Below are positions 1 through 13,900 of a stretch of 64,000 nucleotides of DNA, in pieces (position 1 is the first letter of the stretch; every line of letters starts with the position of its first letter). Under the pieces are notes generated by a model. That model was given only the letters and a program-made list of their open reading frames with translations. It searched no databases and was not told where the DNA came from. Where the stretch lies: the NCBI GenBank assembly GCA_907164885.2, contig OU015496.1, positions 105,772,315-105,836,314 of the forward strand, written 5' to 3'. The position numbers and the translations under genes are program-made. Source of the stretch: Dolomedes plantarius. Taxonomy: Eukaryota > Arthropoda > Arachnida > Araneae > Dolomedidae.

Positions 1-1208
1 CAGATGAAGCACTTAGGTTCATGCATAGTTTCACAAATGTAATATTATAAATATAAATTGTGTGTCATTATCCATGGCAGTAAAGAGCAGATCAATACAT
101 TCACCCAATAATAAATAAATAAAAAGACTAAAGGAACTCAGTGAATAAGAGAAGTTTTGTGAGAAAATACAGAATAGAATAAATAATAATAAAACTTGAA
201 TATGTAAGAAGAGAGTAACAATGCCATTTAAAGAGTGCATCACACTTTAATACTATAATTATGAACTTGAATCCTCAGGCATGTTTCATGTAGGAATCTT
301 TGTCTGCTTTTAGACCTGATAAAGCTACTTCATGTAAATTATATGGGAGGAATTACTTCACCTTTTTTATGGTTTTGGATTTTTCCCTTACAAGCTGATA
401 TAGCAAATGCAAAAAAGGGAGCATAATTTGCTACAGGGACATGCCAAAGATGGAAGTTCAGATGTTTTATTTACACCTCTGATGAAACATTTATGCAATG
501 AAAAATTTTTCTTCTTGCAGAACATTAATTTTACAGAATATATCATGTCAGTTTGTATGAATATAAATCATGTCTAATGTATGTTTTCAATATTTCTTGT
601 TAACATGAAATAGACATCATAATGTGCTCTATCTAACTATCATAAACTTTCAATACACAACTTCAATTTCTGCCTCAGACTGAAAAAGATAGCAGAAATT
701 TTACATTGTTTCTACATTAGAATACATACTTTTATTATTATTATATTTAATAGCAATGACAAAGACCATGGATAAAGTCAAAAAAGCTTGCTGTGACAGA
801 AGTTAGATAATTAAACAAACACCAAATCAACAAGTAACAGAAAAAGCATTATCATAGCCTAGAATCAGTAATATAAGATTAAGAATAAAATATTAAAAGA
901 CAATTAAAAAGAAAAGTACATTATAGACATAAAAAGATAAGAAACCCTGGATAAAAATCTGTGGTTGATAGAAATAAATGCAATAAATCAAATACTAAGA
1001 TGCATAAATGCTTAAGCAAGGTAGCAGTATTCATATTGGGGGAGTAAGGTCAAATCAGAAGTTCAAAACTCAGAAGAAAGAAAATTCTGTTATTTTTCCT
1101 CCTGCAACCTCTACAATAAAAACAAAATAAACCTCTTCATCCCCCTCCCCCCTAAAAAGAAGGGGATCCTGGCCAAACTAATCTAAGCATTATACTGAAA
1201 TTTACAAT
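1..1208. other. AT-rich intergenic DNA, no gene seen
   Basis: No reading frame with recognisable similarity, no terminal repeats and no RNA gene seen. Short frames here have low-complexity hydrophobic translations typical of AT-rich noncoding DNA. Confidence 0.5.
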
Positions 1209-1210
1209 TA

Positions 1211-3163
1211 AGGTAAAGGTACCAGTAGTTGACCATTGCTCCATATAAACTGTAATACAACTAATGGATTAAACTGAATCACAAAAAAGCATGTATTAAT
1301 CTTATCTTAGACCCTTCTTTAATGAGGATATTAACTATATTTTTTTGTGAATGAAGCTTTTAAATTAATTTTTTTAAATCCATTTTCGGAAACTCAGTTT
1401 TTGTGTTAGAAGTTGACCATCAAAATTTAGAAGCTGACCTGCATTGTTTTAGTATGTGATCACTATTAAAAAATAACAATTCAAAGATTTGCATAATTAT
1501 AACTACAGTACTTAAGTAGTATTGTTTTATTTAAATAATTAATTTTAAAACAACTTACACAGTACACAATAAAATTTAAATGTGTAACAAAACATTTAGT
1601 TATTAAGATGTATTCCAGATAAAATCTATTTTAGGCACAGCATATATATTTTGAGCTTTATATTTTGCATATATATTTTGATCTTTTTGATTGCCTGTCC
1701 AACTGTCAGATGAGGATCGAAATTTGTTCAGTTTTTCGGTAGGAATTTGTTCATTAAGGAACTGAAATCCATGTTTGAAAAATTCCTTGTGACGCAATTC
1801 ATTAATTCCAAGCAAATTCATCAAACACGAAATTCACAGAAATAATCCCCATTTTCTAAATCTGTTGTTTAGAGCAGAATCAGTTACACTTTTGTCAATT
1901 ACTTCCTTGAGCAACTTTGAAAAATTCTTTTTCTTTAAAATCAGAGCATCGAGTTTCTCAATCCACCAATCATGAACTTTCTTTTTCCAGCCTTCCTTTA
2001 ATGTTCTGAATACAGCAACATCCATTGGCTGTAGAATATATGTTGCGTTTGGGTAGAGGGCAACCAACACAATCCCATTGCTTTCACAAAATTTGCTTGT
2101 TTCAAAACTTAGGTGAGATGCATGGCCATCTATAAAGAGTATCACTGATAAAGTTAATCTATTTCTTACTAGCCATGGGTGAAAGATATTGGCTATGAAT
2201 TTTAAAAAAGCTTCATACATCATCCACCCTGAAAATTAACCCTGTTAATAATTAATTATTGTTCATTCAATTAAGAAATTTTAATTTTGCTCCTGACCTA
2301 CATTCTTTTCTTGTTAATGTTGGGTAAAGTTCACACAACAGCTATTCTTGCTTAGTTGTATTTACAACAACCCTATGATTAGACTTACATTGCAACTGAA
2401 CAAAGACAATTTTAAAAGTTGACCATCTAAAGCAGTGGTTCCCAACCCATAGAAGTATGTGGACTATTAAGCAAGAAATTCAACCATGTGCGGACCACTC
2501 CCACCCCCAAAGACCTTTCGGGAGGAACCTTTTGGGGGGTATAGGGGTATAAAATATCCCTCAGGCAAAAGGGATATAGAATTAACATACTCACATTCTA
2601 ATGTATCATATTCTAATAAAATGATGTTAAACTTTTAAGAAATTTTAATTCAACACCTGATAGTCATCGGATATATTCGGCCCACCTAGTTCCATAAACA
2701 TTGCTTTCAAAATCCCTATTCGTTTGGCAACTTTTTAAAATGTGGCGCCAGACTACTCCCGCGGCTCTCACAAGAAACAACAGATTTTAACATTATGGAA
2801 TAAAACAAACCTATTCATCATTTATGACACACTATTTACATATAAAAAAGAAAAGAAAAGAAAAGCGACTTACCAAAATTTAACATATAGTAATGATTGT
2901 TACAAAAAGTATTGCTCTAAACATGCATATGAAGAAAATAAAAGAACACTGATTTATGCGTGTATTAGCTCCAGAGTAACTGATGCCATTTCTGACCATG
3001 TTGAATTGCGAATATGAATTTCACAGTTTTGATCACAGATAGTGCTACCTGTCAGATAGATCTGTTTAAAAACATTAATATTGATACAATCCTTATTTTA
3101 AATTTTTTTTTTAAAGCAAACAGTCAACTTCTGTTTCATAGTCAACTACTGATACCTTTACCT
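1211..3163 (-). mobile_element. pogo/Tigger-like DNA transposon (Tc1/mariner superfamily), decayed
   Basis: The ends are inverted repeats reading AGGTAAAGGTAYCAGTAG inward from both sides, flanked by TA on both sides (1209-1210 and 3164-3165). That is the TA duplication of the Tc1/mariner superfamily. A subterminal motif, AAGTTGACCATC, recurs inside near 1411 and 2417 and is a candidate transposase-binding repeat. The element carries a minus-strand DDE_1 transposase remnant but lacks the N-terminal DNA-binding part. A sequence beginning CAGTGGTTCCCAACC near 2435 looks like the end of a hAT element inserted later. Confidence 0.75.
1603..2223 (-). pseudogene. DDE_1 (pogo/Tigger) transposase C-terminal remnant
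   Basis: The minus-strand frame 2223-1834 contains the DDE_1 signature: a catalytic-Asp segment (ILFIDGHASH) followed by LYPNATYILQPMDVAVF, close to the family's L-P-x-N-x-T-x-x-L-Q-P-x-D-V-x-x-F pattern. A frame change near 1830 continues into 1824-1603 (LLGINELRHKEFF). Intact family members are about 400-600 residues, so only about half the catalytic core remains and the CENP-B-type helix-turn-helix is missing. It lies inside the TA-flanked element above. It is a dead transposase, not a cellular gene. Confidence 0.75.
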
Positions 3164-3560
3164 TAGAACTCTTCACAAATTTTATTGAAGAAATCACAAT
3201 AATTTCTTAAAATTAGTTATTAAATATAAGCTTTGAATGAATTTATAATATGTTTTATACAGTTATAATACAATATTTTTTTAATGAGTTTCTTAGAGAG
3301 AAACAGATTAATATTCTTTAATTTTAGGGGAAAAATATTCCTCTATGAATTAACACTTTTTTGAGCTTTACCTTCATACTATAAATAAATGTTTGAGGGA
3401 TTCTAAAACTTTTTATCATCTAAGAAACAAACATTTTAACTATGAAGCAATAATTGGATTACATTCTTCACAAAAATCATCTAAACTTTATATTAATACT
3501 GAAAATTTCACTGTATGTATATAATTTCTTAGGTCTTGTGGCCAAAGACATTAAATAGAT

Positions 3561-3998
3561 CAGTGGTGCGTAAACTTTTGTCGATCATGACCTACTTTCT
3601 TTAAATAAAAAATCACTTGACCCTAATGAAAATTTTTTGGTAGAAGCAAAATTTAAAAAATTAGCAAAATGCTAACTATAAAAGAAAAATATATAAGCAA
3701 ATTATGACATACTATTTTAAAAATTCAGATTAGAAAACCCCATCTGACACAGATAAGTAGAAGCAATGGAAGTCTAGTCTTTTGCCGGAGTAATTTTTAT
3801 TTTTAGACTATTTGACAACTTGTTTAACAATGTCATAACACATTTTCTAATATAGAAAAAAATATAATTAAAACTATGTGATTATTGAAAATTTAAAGCA
3901 TAACTTTTTAACTAAATAATTCAATATGATATAAATTTAATTCAGACCATCCACCACCCTTTAAATTCTATTAGCGACAAACAGTTTATGCACCACTG
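3561..3998. mobile_element. hAT MITE, 438 bp, with 8-bp target duplication
   Basis: The terminal inverted repeats read CAGTGGTGCRTAAACT followed by a similar stretch to about 24 bp. They are flanked by a perfect 8-bp duplication AAATAGAT (3553-3560 and 3999-4006). There is no coding capacity. An 8-bp target duplication with CAGTGG-type ends is diagnostic of hAT non-autonomous elements. Confidence 0.88.
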
Positions 3999-4898
3999 AA
4001 ATAGATCATTGAAACTGTAACAAATATTTTCATAAAACATGCACTGTTTGTCCCACAGATAATTTTACTTTACAATTTTCTTTTAATCATCTTAAATTTC
4101 ATTTCAATTCACATAAAATTACATTCAAATTATCTTAATCCTACAACCAACAAACTAAGAAAACTTGCTCCATCATTAGAAATAATATCATTACTAATAT
4201 ATACTTTCATCTCGTAATACTTGAGATAACAGAATAATAAAAAGAAAAGTATACAATACATTTTAATTTGTCCATTGAAAATACACTAAAAATATCATGT
4301 GTATTTAAGCATTTATAAAGATGAATTAAAGCTTTTAATATGCATTATACAAATATCTAAATTAATTATAACAAATTTTGACAGAATATTTATGTTGCAA
4401 GCAAAATACAAATGTTTCTTCGTTTTTTTTTTTTTGAGTCAAATATTTCACTTTGGAAATAATTTGAATAAAATTTTCAACTATGTATTTATAATTCAAA
4501 GAATTTTTAAACAATTTTAAAACACCTCTATATAGCCATGGATAATAACAATATTAATTTCATTACAGTATTAACAAGAAGAATGATTTTCCACAACTTT
4601 TGTTTTCAAAGATTAATTTAAGAATCAATACAGACAACCCATTTACACATTAATACATATTTTAATCATATACAATAATTTTTATTCTTATGATTAGCTC
4701 TGAATTTTTTTCACTCTATAATGCACACTTGAAACATTTCAAAAGTGAACCTTTTTATCAATTATTTTGTGAATATATGATGAATGGGCTATCTGTAAAT
4801 GTCTGCAGGTGAACTGTATCACATACATTTTCAGACTGTAAGAAAATCAACGCTGTTGGACAAGTGGAAATGATTTCTTCAACATAGGAACAATAACT
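3999..4898 (-). other. Probable 3' UTR and downstream flank of the ZUP1-like gene
   Basis: AT-rich and without coding potential. On the minus strand a candidate AATAAA polyadenylation hexamer lies at 4681-4686, about 215 nt beyond the ZUP1 stop codon. No other feature seen. Transcript data would be needed to fix the cleavage site. Confidence 0.4.
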
Positions 4899-4943
4899 TC
4901 ACTTGGATGGAGGTATCCGCTGAGAATGCAGAATTTTGGTTTT
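4899..4943 (-). CDS. ZUP1: ZUP1 exon 8: C-terminus and stop
   Basis: A short terminal exon encoding KTKILHSQRIPPSK then TGA. The SQRIP-type ending resembles the family's C-terminus. Acceptor TAATAG. Confidence 0.85.
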   Translation of the reverse strand, partial: KTKILHSQRIPPSK

Positions 4944-7900
4944 CTATTAAAAAAGAAAGAGACATATAGCAAAATTTTTACATTCAAATGTTTAGTTTTG
5001 AATAAATAAATATTAAAATATTCTTTACAATAATGTATGATTTCTAAGGGGATGGTGGACCTTTCAAAGCAATTTTTGAAATTTTTATCTCAGAGATATG
5101 AAATTTTGCATATATATTCATTAAAGTATAACAATATTAAACCCCTTATAAAATTTTATAAATACTTTTTTTAAAAATTTTATAATTAAAAAAATTGAAA
5201 TTAAATTAGATTTTTTAAAAATGCTCCTTGCGACTCAATTTTTAACTTTCCCCCTTAATTTTGCATTTATATTGCTCATAAATACATTTTGAACAAAGTT
5301 ATGTATGTTTTTGTACTTTCGTTGAATAGTTAATTTTTAGAAAATATTTTTATGCTTGTACTTGTGAAATTTTTGTACTTTTCTACACTTAAATTAAACT
5401 TTGATAACCTGAATGACCTCAAATCCTAAAATAGATACATAACTTTATTTTCATGTATTACAGGAGTCTTTATTATAAATTTCACACAATTTTGTCAAAA
5501 ATAATGAAGCGAGGAGCATTTTAAAGACTTGCAAATCTGGAAATTTCTCATTTTGAGAAAAAGCCATTTAAAAGATGTTTTTTTACCTACCTTTAATACT
5601 TACTTTTCTAAAGCCACCAAGTTTTCATTTTACTTTTTACTACATATTTTAAATGCATTTCATTCCATTATTTACATGTTTTTAAAATATTAATACACCC
5701 CCCAAAAAAATTCCAATTTTTGCTTGATTTTTGGTAATTTTAAAGTCCACCATCCTCACTGCATAAACATAAATTAATATTCATTTATGCATGTTTCTAA
5801 CACTATTCAAAAGCTAATGTAAAAGTAAAAAATACCTAAATGTTAGTTTTTATATCTATTCATCCAGTTGTGTTGTGAGCACAACTGGCACTCAGGGCAC
5901 GATACTTTTTTGGCACCCCCCGCGAAAAACATACAGTTATATAATATATTGACCCTATATTGGTGCCCCTCTGTGAGTGGCGCCTGGGGCATGATAGACT
6001 CCCTCACCACTGTACCTATCTACCTATTTATTTATCTATTTTATAATCTGTATTATCATTTTCTGTACAGCCACATAACCAGAAAACTTAAATTGCTTTA
6101 ACAGATACAAAACCATCATGTTTGCTACTCAATAGAATGGCTCCTTACACAATTAATATCTAAAATACAACTACATAAAGTTCTATTCTTTAAACTGTTT
6201 AGTGGAAAATCAAAGTTTAACTCATAAAAAAATTGCTGCACACTAGAAGAAAAGACTAAAAGACTGTAAACAATAGAATTTAACAAGAAAAACAAATTAT
6301 AAATCCAAAATGCCCTCATATTCATTAACTGCAGTTTTTATGATAGAGGAAAAAGCTCAACATATGTATACTTGAAAAACACTATCATCTCCCAAATCAT
6401 TCTAATACAGCACACTATATGAATATTACAGCACCTGGTCCTTCAAACCAAACATTCAGAAATAACCATTCAAATTATATTTCTTTATCTAAATACACAA
6501 TATCTAATACAGTTAAGAAATAAAATTAATGTTGTGAGGGTTTTTTATTTAACAAATAAACAGAATGCAAATTAAAGAGTTCTTGTACACAAGACATAAA
6601 ACAGATGTTCTGAATTAGTGTGAATATGTATCAGATGAATTCTAATAAATCACCAAGTTATTAATAATTTTTTTCCCTTGAAAGATTGCACATACTATGC
6701 AGCACTTGAATCTCTTATCTTAAAACAACTTTTCAACTTCTTTCTTAATATAAATATTTATTATCATATACTCTGATTTTACCTGGTATTCTTCCTCTGA
6801 ATCTAAAATTCCATCAACATAAACTAATTGATATTGTCGAGCTTTTAATGCTGAAAGGGGCCTTCGTATAAGCCGCATTGCATTTGAATTCAATGAAGTA
6901 CTACTAAATTGCTCCATCTGAGATTTACAGTGACTAGGATCAAACACTAAGAGTTGTAAACTTCCATCTTGTAACTCTTCTAAGCCAATTATTGTCCTAC
7001 TATGTCCTGTAAAATAATTTTTTTTAAATAAATATATGGATATATATCCATAAATATAAATTAAGATTCAAGTAGCAATAATATATGACAGTGATCTCAC
7101 TCTACATATCTAATTTCTTACATACAATTTCTTAACTTCCACTGACTTTAAGATCCACTTTTAAATAAAACAATATCCCAAAAATAATGAAATTTATCAA
7201 ACAGGTGCAAAACTAGTCATAGAATATATTACAGTAAGCTCATCAGCATTTAAATGAAATAGTAAATAAAAATGCATCATCTCTTATGTACTGATTCAAA
7301 ATAATAACAATCCTTTGTTACGAATGCTGATGAGCTTACTGTAATATATTGTTCCATTTTCTGGGTTCGATGGGATTGAATAAATTCTCTTCAGAAAGTG
7401 CACACAAAATAAAATTTCTTATCCTGTAAATTCTTCAGGTGCATACACAAATACTAACAGAACACACGCAACAACTGTCTTCTTTAGAACAAAAAACTCT
7501 AAAAACACAAGTCAGGATAACAGAGTCTTCAATACAATATACGCCTAACGCACTTTCAAATATTCAATGTGCAGCAGAAGAGAACACTGATTTAAAATGC
7601 CAATGTCAGGTATATTTATAGACTTCCAAAGCTCCCTCTATTGGCGAGCAAGCTAGAAATTGCTAGAACATTCCAGAAAGGCCTAGAAGGTTCGCGACCA
7701 TTTGGCACCATATCACCAAATTTGGCAACCAAAATAAGTCTCCAAATCCATCGCCAATTTGGTGTTAACTCTCATATTTGGCGAGATAACCATAGACTGG
7801 CAAAATTCATGACATTGCTCCCTCCTCAAGGACTGCACATCCCGGGTAGTACAGCTCTTGGACAGGAAACCATGCTTACAATACATAATAGAAAACTAAA

Positions 7901-10900
7901 CTATAAAATCACAACTAAAATTAATACAAAATTAACACACATACAGACAAATACATACTTCGTATAACTAATAAATGCATACAAGGAGCATCTAATTACT
8001 TTAAACAACATTAATAAAACAAAACTTACTTAAGGATTATTTACACTAAATAAAATGCTATATACAAAAAGAGAACGATATTGGTCTGTACATTTCTTTA
8101 ATCTATTAACTATGGCCATAGTAAGGAGCTATCCTATCATAATGCACTATTCTAGGCTTAGAATTAGACGATTTTCTAATATGAACCACAACATCCTTCA
8201 GTCTTTTTAGGAGTGTATACGGACCATTCCAAGATGACAGTAACTTGGAAGAAAGTCCTTTTAGTCGAATCGGGTTCCAGAACCATACTTTGTCACCTTC
8301 ATGGAATTCATGTCTTGTTGCTTTCATGATGTACCGGGTCTTCATCTTCTCTGTCACAATGTTGATCCGCTAATGGGCGAAGTTATGGACGTCTTCAAAA
8401 CAGGCCTCGAGTTCACTGATGTACTCTTCAGGCGATGAAGGTATGTCTGGAGGGCGTCCGGACTGGAGATCATATGGCAGACGGAGGTCACGACCGGAAA
8501 GCATTTTGGATGGTGTATAGCCAGTAGTTACGTGAACAGCTATGGGCCTTAGTTCAGGATCTTTCAGCTAATCTTTTCGAACTTCGTCATTCCTCCATGG
8601 ATCTGGCTCTAGTGACATAGAAGCTGTAGTTCATCTTGCTACGGGATTTATAACATTGAATTTCTTTTCCATTCTGGAACAACAATGGCAGCATCCAGAA
8701 CAGGATTTTCGCAATAGGACGTCAGCAATCCCGTGTTTTTTGGGAGTGTTCCTCGCTCCCAAGTCCTGGCACACTGGGCAATTTCTTCGGGTGTGGTCTT
8801 CGCCACTGCAACTCCAGCATTTTACGACTTGTTGTCTGTCAGCCTTAACTGATCTTAAAGCACTGACCTGTTCTGTGAACTCGTCTATTCTTTCCATCAA
8901 ATATTGAACTGAATGTTCGAGAGATTGAGTAACGTTCGAAACCATAATACAATGGCGAGCTTTTTGTGAAGCCTGTTGGGCTGCTTCAAACTTCATCGCA
9001 TAGACTAAGGTGGAATTCAGATCTTTAACATCCACCATTGGAAGTGCCTTCTGTATTTCAAAGTTGCAAACTGCATTAATAAAATAATCTAAAGCAAGAT
9101 TTTACCGCACTTCCGCAGGGCAGTTTGACCAGACGAGATGGGAAAGCCATTCGACATCTGATGCAAGTTCTTGTAGCGATTCATTTGGCTTCTGTTGGTG
9201 ACATTCGAGCTGGAGCCGGCTATAGTCCTTCAAACACTTCTCACCAAAGCATAACTCTAAAGTACTTGAAAGTGCACCAAAGTCTAATCGCTGCTCTTTT
9301 TGGATCGTCAGCAAAATATCTGCCGCTTCGGCTTGTAGAGATGTAGCCAATTGACACGCTTTTGTTACAGAGTCCTATCTGTTGGCATCCACCACCATCG
9401 AGAATAGGATTTTGTAAACTTGCCAAGAAGATTTTCCATCATACATTGGCAGCTTAATGAGTGGGCGGGAGGTGACAGATATACAGCTAGAATCTTCAGT
9501 AACATAGGTATTTGACAATTTCTGTTCTAAAATCTGCACTTTTCTTGAAACGCCGGTAAATTTTCCCTCTAAATTTTCTTTTATATCGCCAAATTTTTCT
9601 TCCATAGTTTCAAATTTGTTGCCAAAATTTTCTTCCATAGTTTCAAACTTGTTGCCAAATTTCTCCTCCAAATTTTCAAATTTATTGTTCACTTTATCAA
9701 ATTTTTCCTCCATATTTTCAAATTTGTTGTTAATTTTATCAAATTTTTCTTCTAAATTTTCCTTTATAACACCAATTTTTGCTTCAAAAATATTAAATTT
9801 GTGTTCCACATTCTGGAATTTTTCTTCCATTTCTGTCACTCTTTCATTCATGGTAGTTATAATTTCACACTTAAATTCTTCCTGACCAGCTGACAGTTCC
9901 TTCTTTATCTCTTCTTGATATGCAGACATTTCTTTCTTTATCTCCTCTTGACTTGCAGCCATCTTAGTCATCGCAGCAATAAGCTGCTGGAATTTAGCTT
10001 CCAAATCTTGAGCTGTAACAGTCTGATCAGCCATTGATCTTGTAAAAGGCATTCAATCCCTACACCACTGCCACCAAAATGTTCAGTTTTTTTGGGTTCA
10101 ATGGGATTGAATAAATTCTCTTATGTACTGATTCAAAATAATAACAATCCTTTGTTTGACAACAATTAGTAGCAAATCACTGAGACAACTTTTGATGGAA
10201 AACAATTACCCAGAAATGAAGGTTTTTAAAATGATAAATCAATCTTTCATTTAGGTACAATAATACTTGAATTCAACCTAACCTATAAATGTTTGACCCA
10301 ACTGGCTGCAGGTCAAGTTTAGATTTAAAATTTAAGTTTACTCTACAATGAGAGATGCACCCACAGACGGTCATGAACTTTGTAATGAACGTTGCAAATA
10401 ATGTTAAAATTGTGAAGTGATAGTCAAAAATTTAGATGTTAAGCTTAATTTAAAATTTAGATAAATCCTCTTCAATTTCCATTGCATTTTCATAGGTCAA
10501 TACACACTTTTAGCTAGATTTACAATTTTAGCATTCACATCTCAAAATATCTAAATTATAATTTTTGAAATTAATAATACAGCTGTATCTGGCCCTCAAT
10601 ATCTTTTGTTTTGATAGGAGACAAACTTTTTTTTTTCATGTCTTACGTGGCTAAGTATTTCCTATTACACTTTAGCTGAACATTTTATGTTTTTTTTTTT
10701 TTTTTCCTGTCACTCAGGTACTGCCGTTTCAATAAGTAGCAGAACTGTTTGAATTATGAAGCAGTATTGTGGTTCAAATGGGAAATCAGGAATTACTTAA
10801 AGCTGAGTCTATTTAGGAGCAAAATGTCTTTAGTTTAGCAACTGCATCACTTAACAAGATAATTTTGCTACAAAATCATGACACACAAATAACACTTGAT

Positions 10901-13900
10901 ATTTATAAAGGATAAAAATGTGTTAATCAAAAGAGAAGAGTAACTCAAAAGGTCACTGGTTAACTACTCAGGAGTAGTTACCTGTGTCAGATACAGGGTA
11001 GAAATTTTAACTACTTATTGCAGGCAGGTGAAATTTTAAATTAAAAAATTTTAAATAACAAAAAAATTTAATTCAATGGCAAGTAATGCAACAATTTTAC
11101 CATGATGTTGTAAATAAACTGGAGGTTTGAAATCATCATCCTTCATAAAGTAATCTTTGACCCAAGAGAACATTTCAGGATGAGTACAGTTTGGTCCAGT
11201 TGGTTGATGACAATCTATGAGTCTACCCCTAAATTAACAAACGAGAATTTATCATTTAATCCTTATTAAAACTAAGAAGAAATACTGATAGTTAAATAAA
11301 ATGAGTCTATTTTGATGTATTGAACTGAAAAATATCTTTGATTTAAATAGATTATGTCAATAGTTCTAATTTCATATTAATTCTTTTAAATATACCTCCA
11401 AGTATTTCACACAATAAATCCAATTTACAGCAATAACTTTCAAACATTCTCATCAATCCTAGTGTAATATACATATGGATAACTATACACTTATGTAGAT
11501 TATGGTGGTAAAAATTGAAAAAAAAAAGGGTATATCAGTATTACCTACATTTTTAGTGGGATGCATTGTGATTTATTTAATAACTATACAGCGGCTTAGC
11601 TTCCTTTTTCAAATGATCATCCCAAGTCTTTCTTATTTTAATAAGCCTTAAAATTCAGGAGTATACAAGAACTGTTACCTTAAAGGTGCCTAAAAGAATT
11701 AATTCCAAACAGATAAGTTTAAAGAATGCTCTGCAGCTGATGAAAATGTTTCAAGGAATCTTATTGCACGCTTAGTTAAGAGCAAACAAATGATTTATAT
11801 CTAACATATTACATCTTGTGACAAAGATCAATGTGATTTAAAATGCTATTATACTATCCTTTTTCCTTTACACTTTAGACTCTCTATATAAAGTTACTCG
11901 TTGATATAAATTTAAAATTCTTGACACTGTTAATTTAATAATAATATTATGGTTAATGCCGCCCACATGGTGTAATGGTTAGCGCTCTGAACTGCCACAA
12001 CACCCAAGCTTGGGTTCAAATCCCAAATAAGGCTTGGTTGTTTCCGTGTCATCCCCCTCATCAGGAGCAATGCTGGCTCACCTATATGGTGCTCCAATAA
12101 TAAAATAACCAGTAAAATAGCAGTGAATAAGTAAATGTCTAATGACAAGTGCCTCTGCATTAGAGTAAAAAAAAAAAAAAGCTATAGTTAACTTAAAATT
12201 ATGTTTTAATTACTGTGGTTACAGCAGTATTTCAGCATCTGTAAAAATGGATAATTGTTTTCTAACAAAAGACCAAAGCCTTTTTTACCTTTTTTTTTTC
12301 CATTTTGAAATATCAATAGCAATTAACATATAGATTAACAAACAAGAATATAAATGTTACATTAACTGATCTAAACAAGATTTTACCAAACAAAGTTGGA
12401 ATCAAAAATACAGTGTGTTGTATATTATTTAATTCTCGAGATAGTACACAGAAAAATACTATAAATTCTCACTATGCACACAGTGAATGCATTTAAAAAT
12501 AAAAACTACAATAAATAAGAAGCTTTACAGAAATCAGTTATCATCTTCCAGTCCTGTACCTGATTCTAAAAGATGAAAGGAAGGTAACAACTTCAGTTGC
12601 TCCAATCCACTTTCGAGTGTTTATTAATCTACCACCAAGCTGCTCACAACCAGCAGGGTCAAAACCTTGTCTCCATGCTGTTTCAATAAGCTGCTGTAGT
12701 TTGGAAATTGAAGGAATAACAAACCTACCTAAAATAAAACATGAAATTTACCAATGATATTTTTATTATCTTGAAGATTTAAACAACATTATACTTCGTA
12801 ATTCATATTATACAAAATATTATGTTTCTGCTTAATATAACTTATAAGACTAGAATTGATATATATATATATATATATAACATAGCTGTCAAGAGGCAGA
12901 AGAGTAAACATACTATGCTGGTGAAAATACAGTTAGGTGCTTATAACATTTTTGATTTGTGGTATAAAGCAGTGTATAAAAATATAATAAAGTATGGCTT
13001 TTTTTTGTCAGTTTACCTTCAATACTTTTTAGCCCTTAGTACAAATTTTCCTAACTTTTTACCTATTATCCCCAAACTTTTGCATTTTTAATTAAAATAC
13101 AGGAGCACCTCTGCATTATACCTGGAGTGTATGAAGCATATCTCTAAAGAATATTATTTATAATTGATAAAAAAGCAAAGTTTCTTTGATAAATGTGTGC
13201 TTTTCTTTAATACTTATATAAACAACTGTATTCCTGCATGAGCCATTGCAGATGCAGAAAGAACAAAAGAGTAGACAACAAGATTAAAATCAGTAATTGA
13301 GGATTTGCTTATTTAAAAGACATGAATAAAATATGTGCTATAGCACATCAATGGGATTTATGATGTATACAAATGTACAGACAGTAATCTCGTGTTTGTA
13401 ATCTCGTATTTAAGGGAATAACATTAGATGGAAAAAATTTTAATTCATTATATATTTGAAGAGAATACTTAATAAGACCCAATGAATGTCACTCATATAT
13501 CTGAAATAATGATATTTCAAGCTCTATTTTAGTACTTTTTTGAACATTTTTATTAAGTATGGTTTATTCACCTCTCATCTCTTTTTTTAAAAAAAATTCT
13601 TTACATATTTCTCAGATAAAAACATGATTGCAGGTATTTAAAAGTACTTATACAGCTTAAGCTATCTTATAGAATGGCAAACATATTTGATTCCTTCAAA
13701 AGATTAAACCATGAAAAATTTTATAAATAAAAAATAACCATGTTTACATACAGTTATGTAATAAGTCCTGTTAAGACTGAACACAAAAGATATTATTTAA
13801 ATGACAAAGAATTTTATTATTAAAAAATGCTCTCACCATTAAAAAGCCGGTTGCTGTATTTCGTATTATGCACTAAAGAGGAAAGCATCATTTGTATATT

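Larger units (their letters stand above)
7353..10119 (-). mobile_element. Internally deleted Ty3/gypsy retrotransposon
   Basis: Read on the minus strand: a 5' LTR truncated to its last about 40 nt (10080-10119); a leader with TGGTGGCAGTGGTG, a gypsy-type primer-binding region; a gag frame; a remnant of the integrase C-terminal half; and a 3' LTR ending GGAACA at 7353. Protease, RT, RNase H and most of integrase are missing. A related LTR fragment lies at 25711-25868. The element sits in ZUP1 intron 6, antisense to nothing and in the gene's own orientation. Confidence 0.8.

Noticed and set aside
2435..2560. Apparent hAT element head (CAGTGGTTCCCAACC)
   Set aside because: No matching inverted end or 8-bp duplication found, so kept only as a remark.
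5868..6010. GC-richer patch with TGGCACCCCCCGCG and TGGTGCCCCTCTG
   Set aside because: Could be an old hAT interior, but ends and duplications are not visible.
7439..7967. Two plus-strand frames
   Set aside because: They are antisense to the LTR of the truncated gypsy copy.
9616..9885. 89-codon Phe/Ser-rich frame on the plus strand
   Set aside because: Shadow of the coiled-coil gag repeats on the minus strand.
11951..12030. Possible functional tRNA gene
   Set aside because: A and B boxes are present, but the body continues into a SINE tail with poly(A), and the cloverleaf stems do not pair convincingly.
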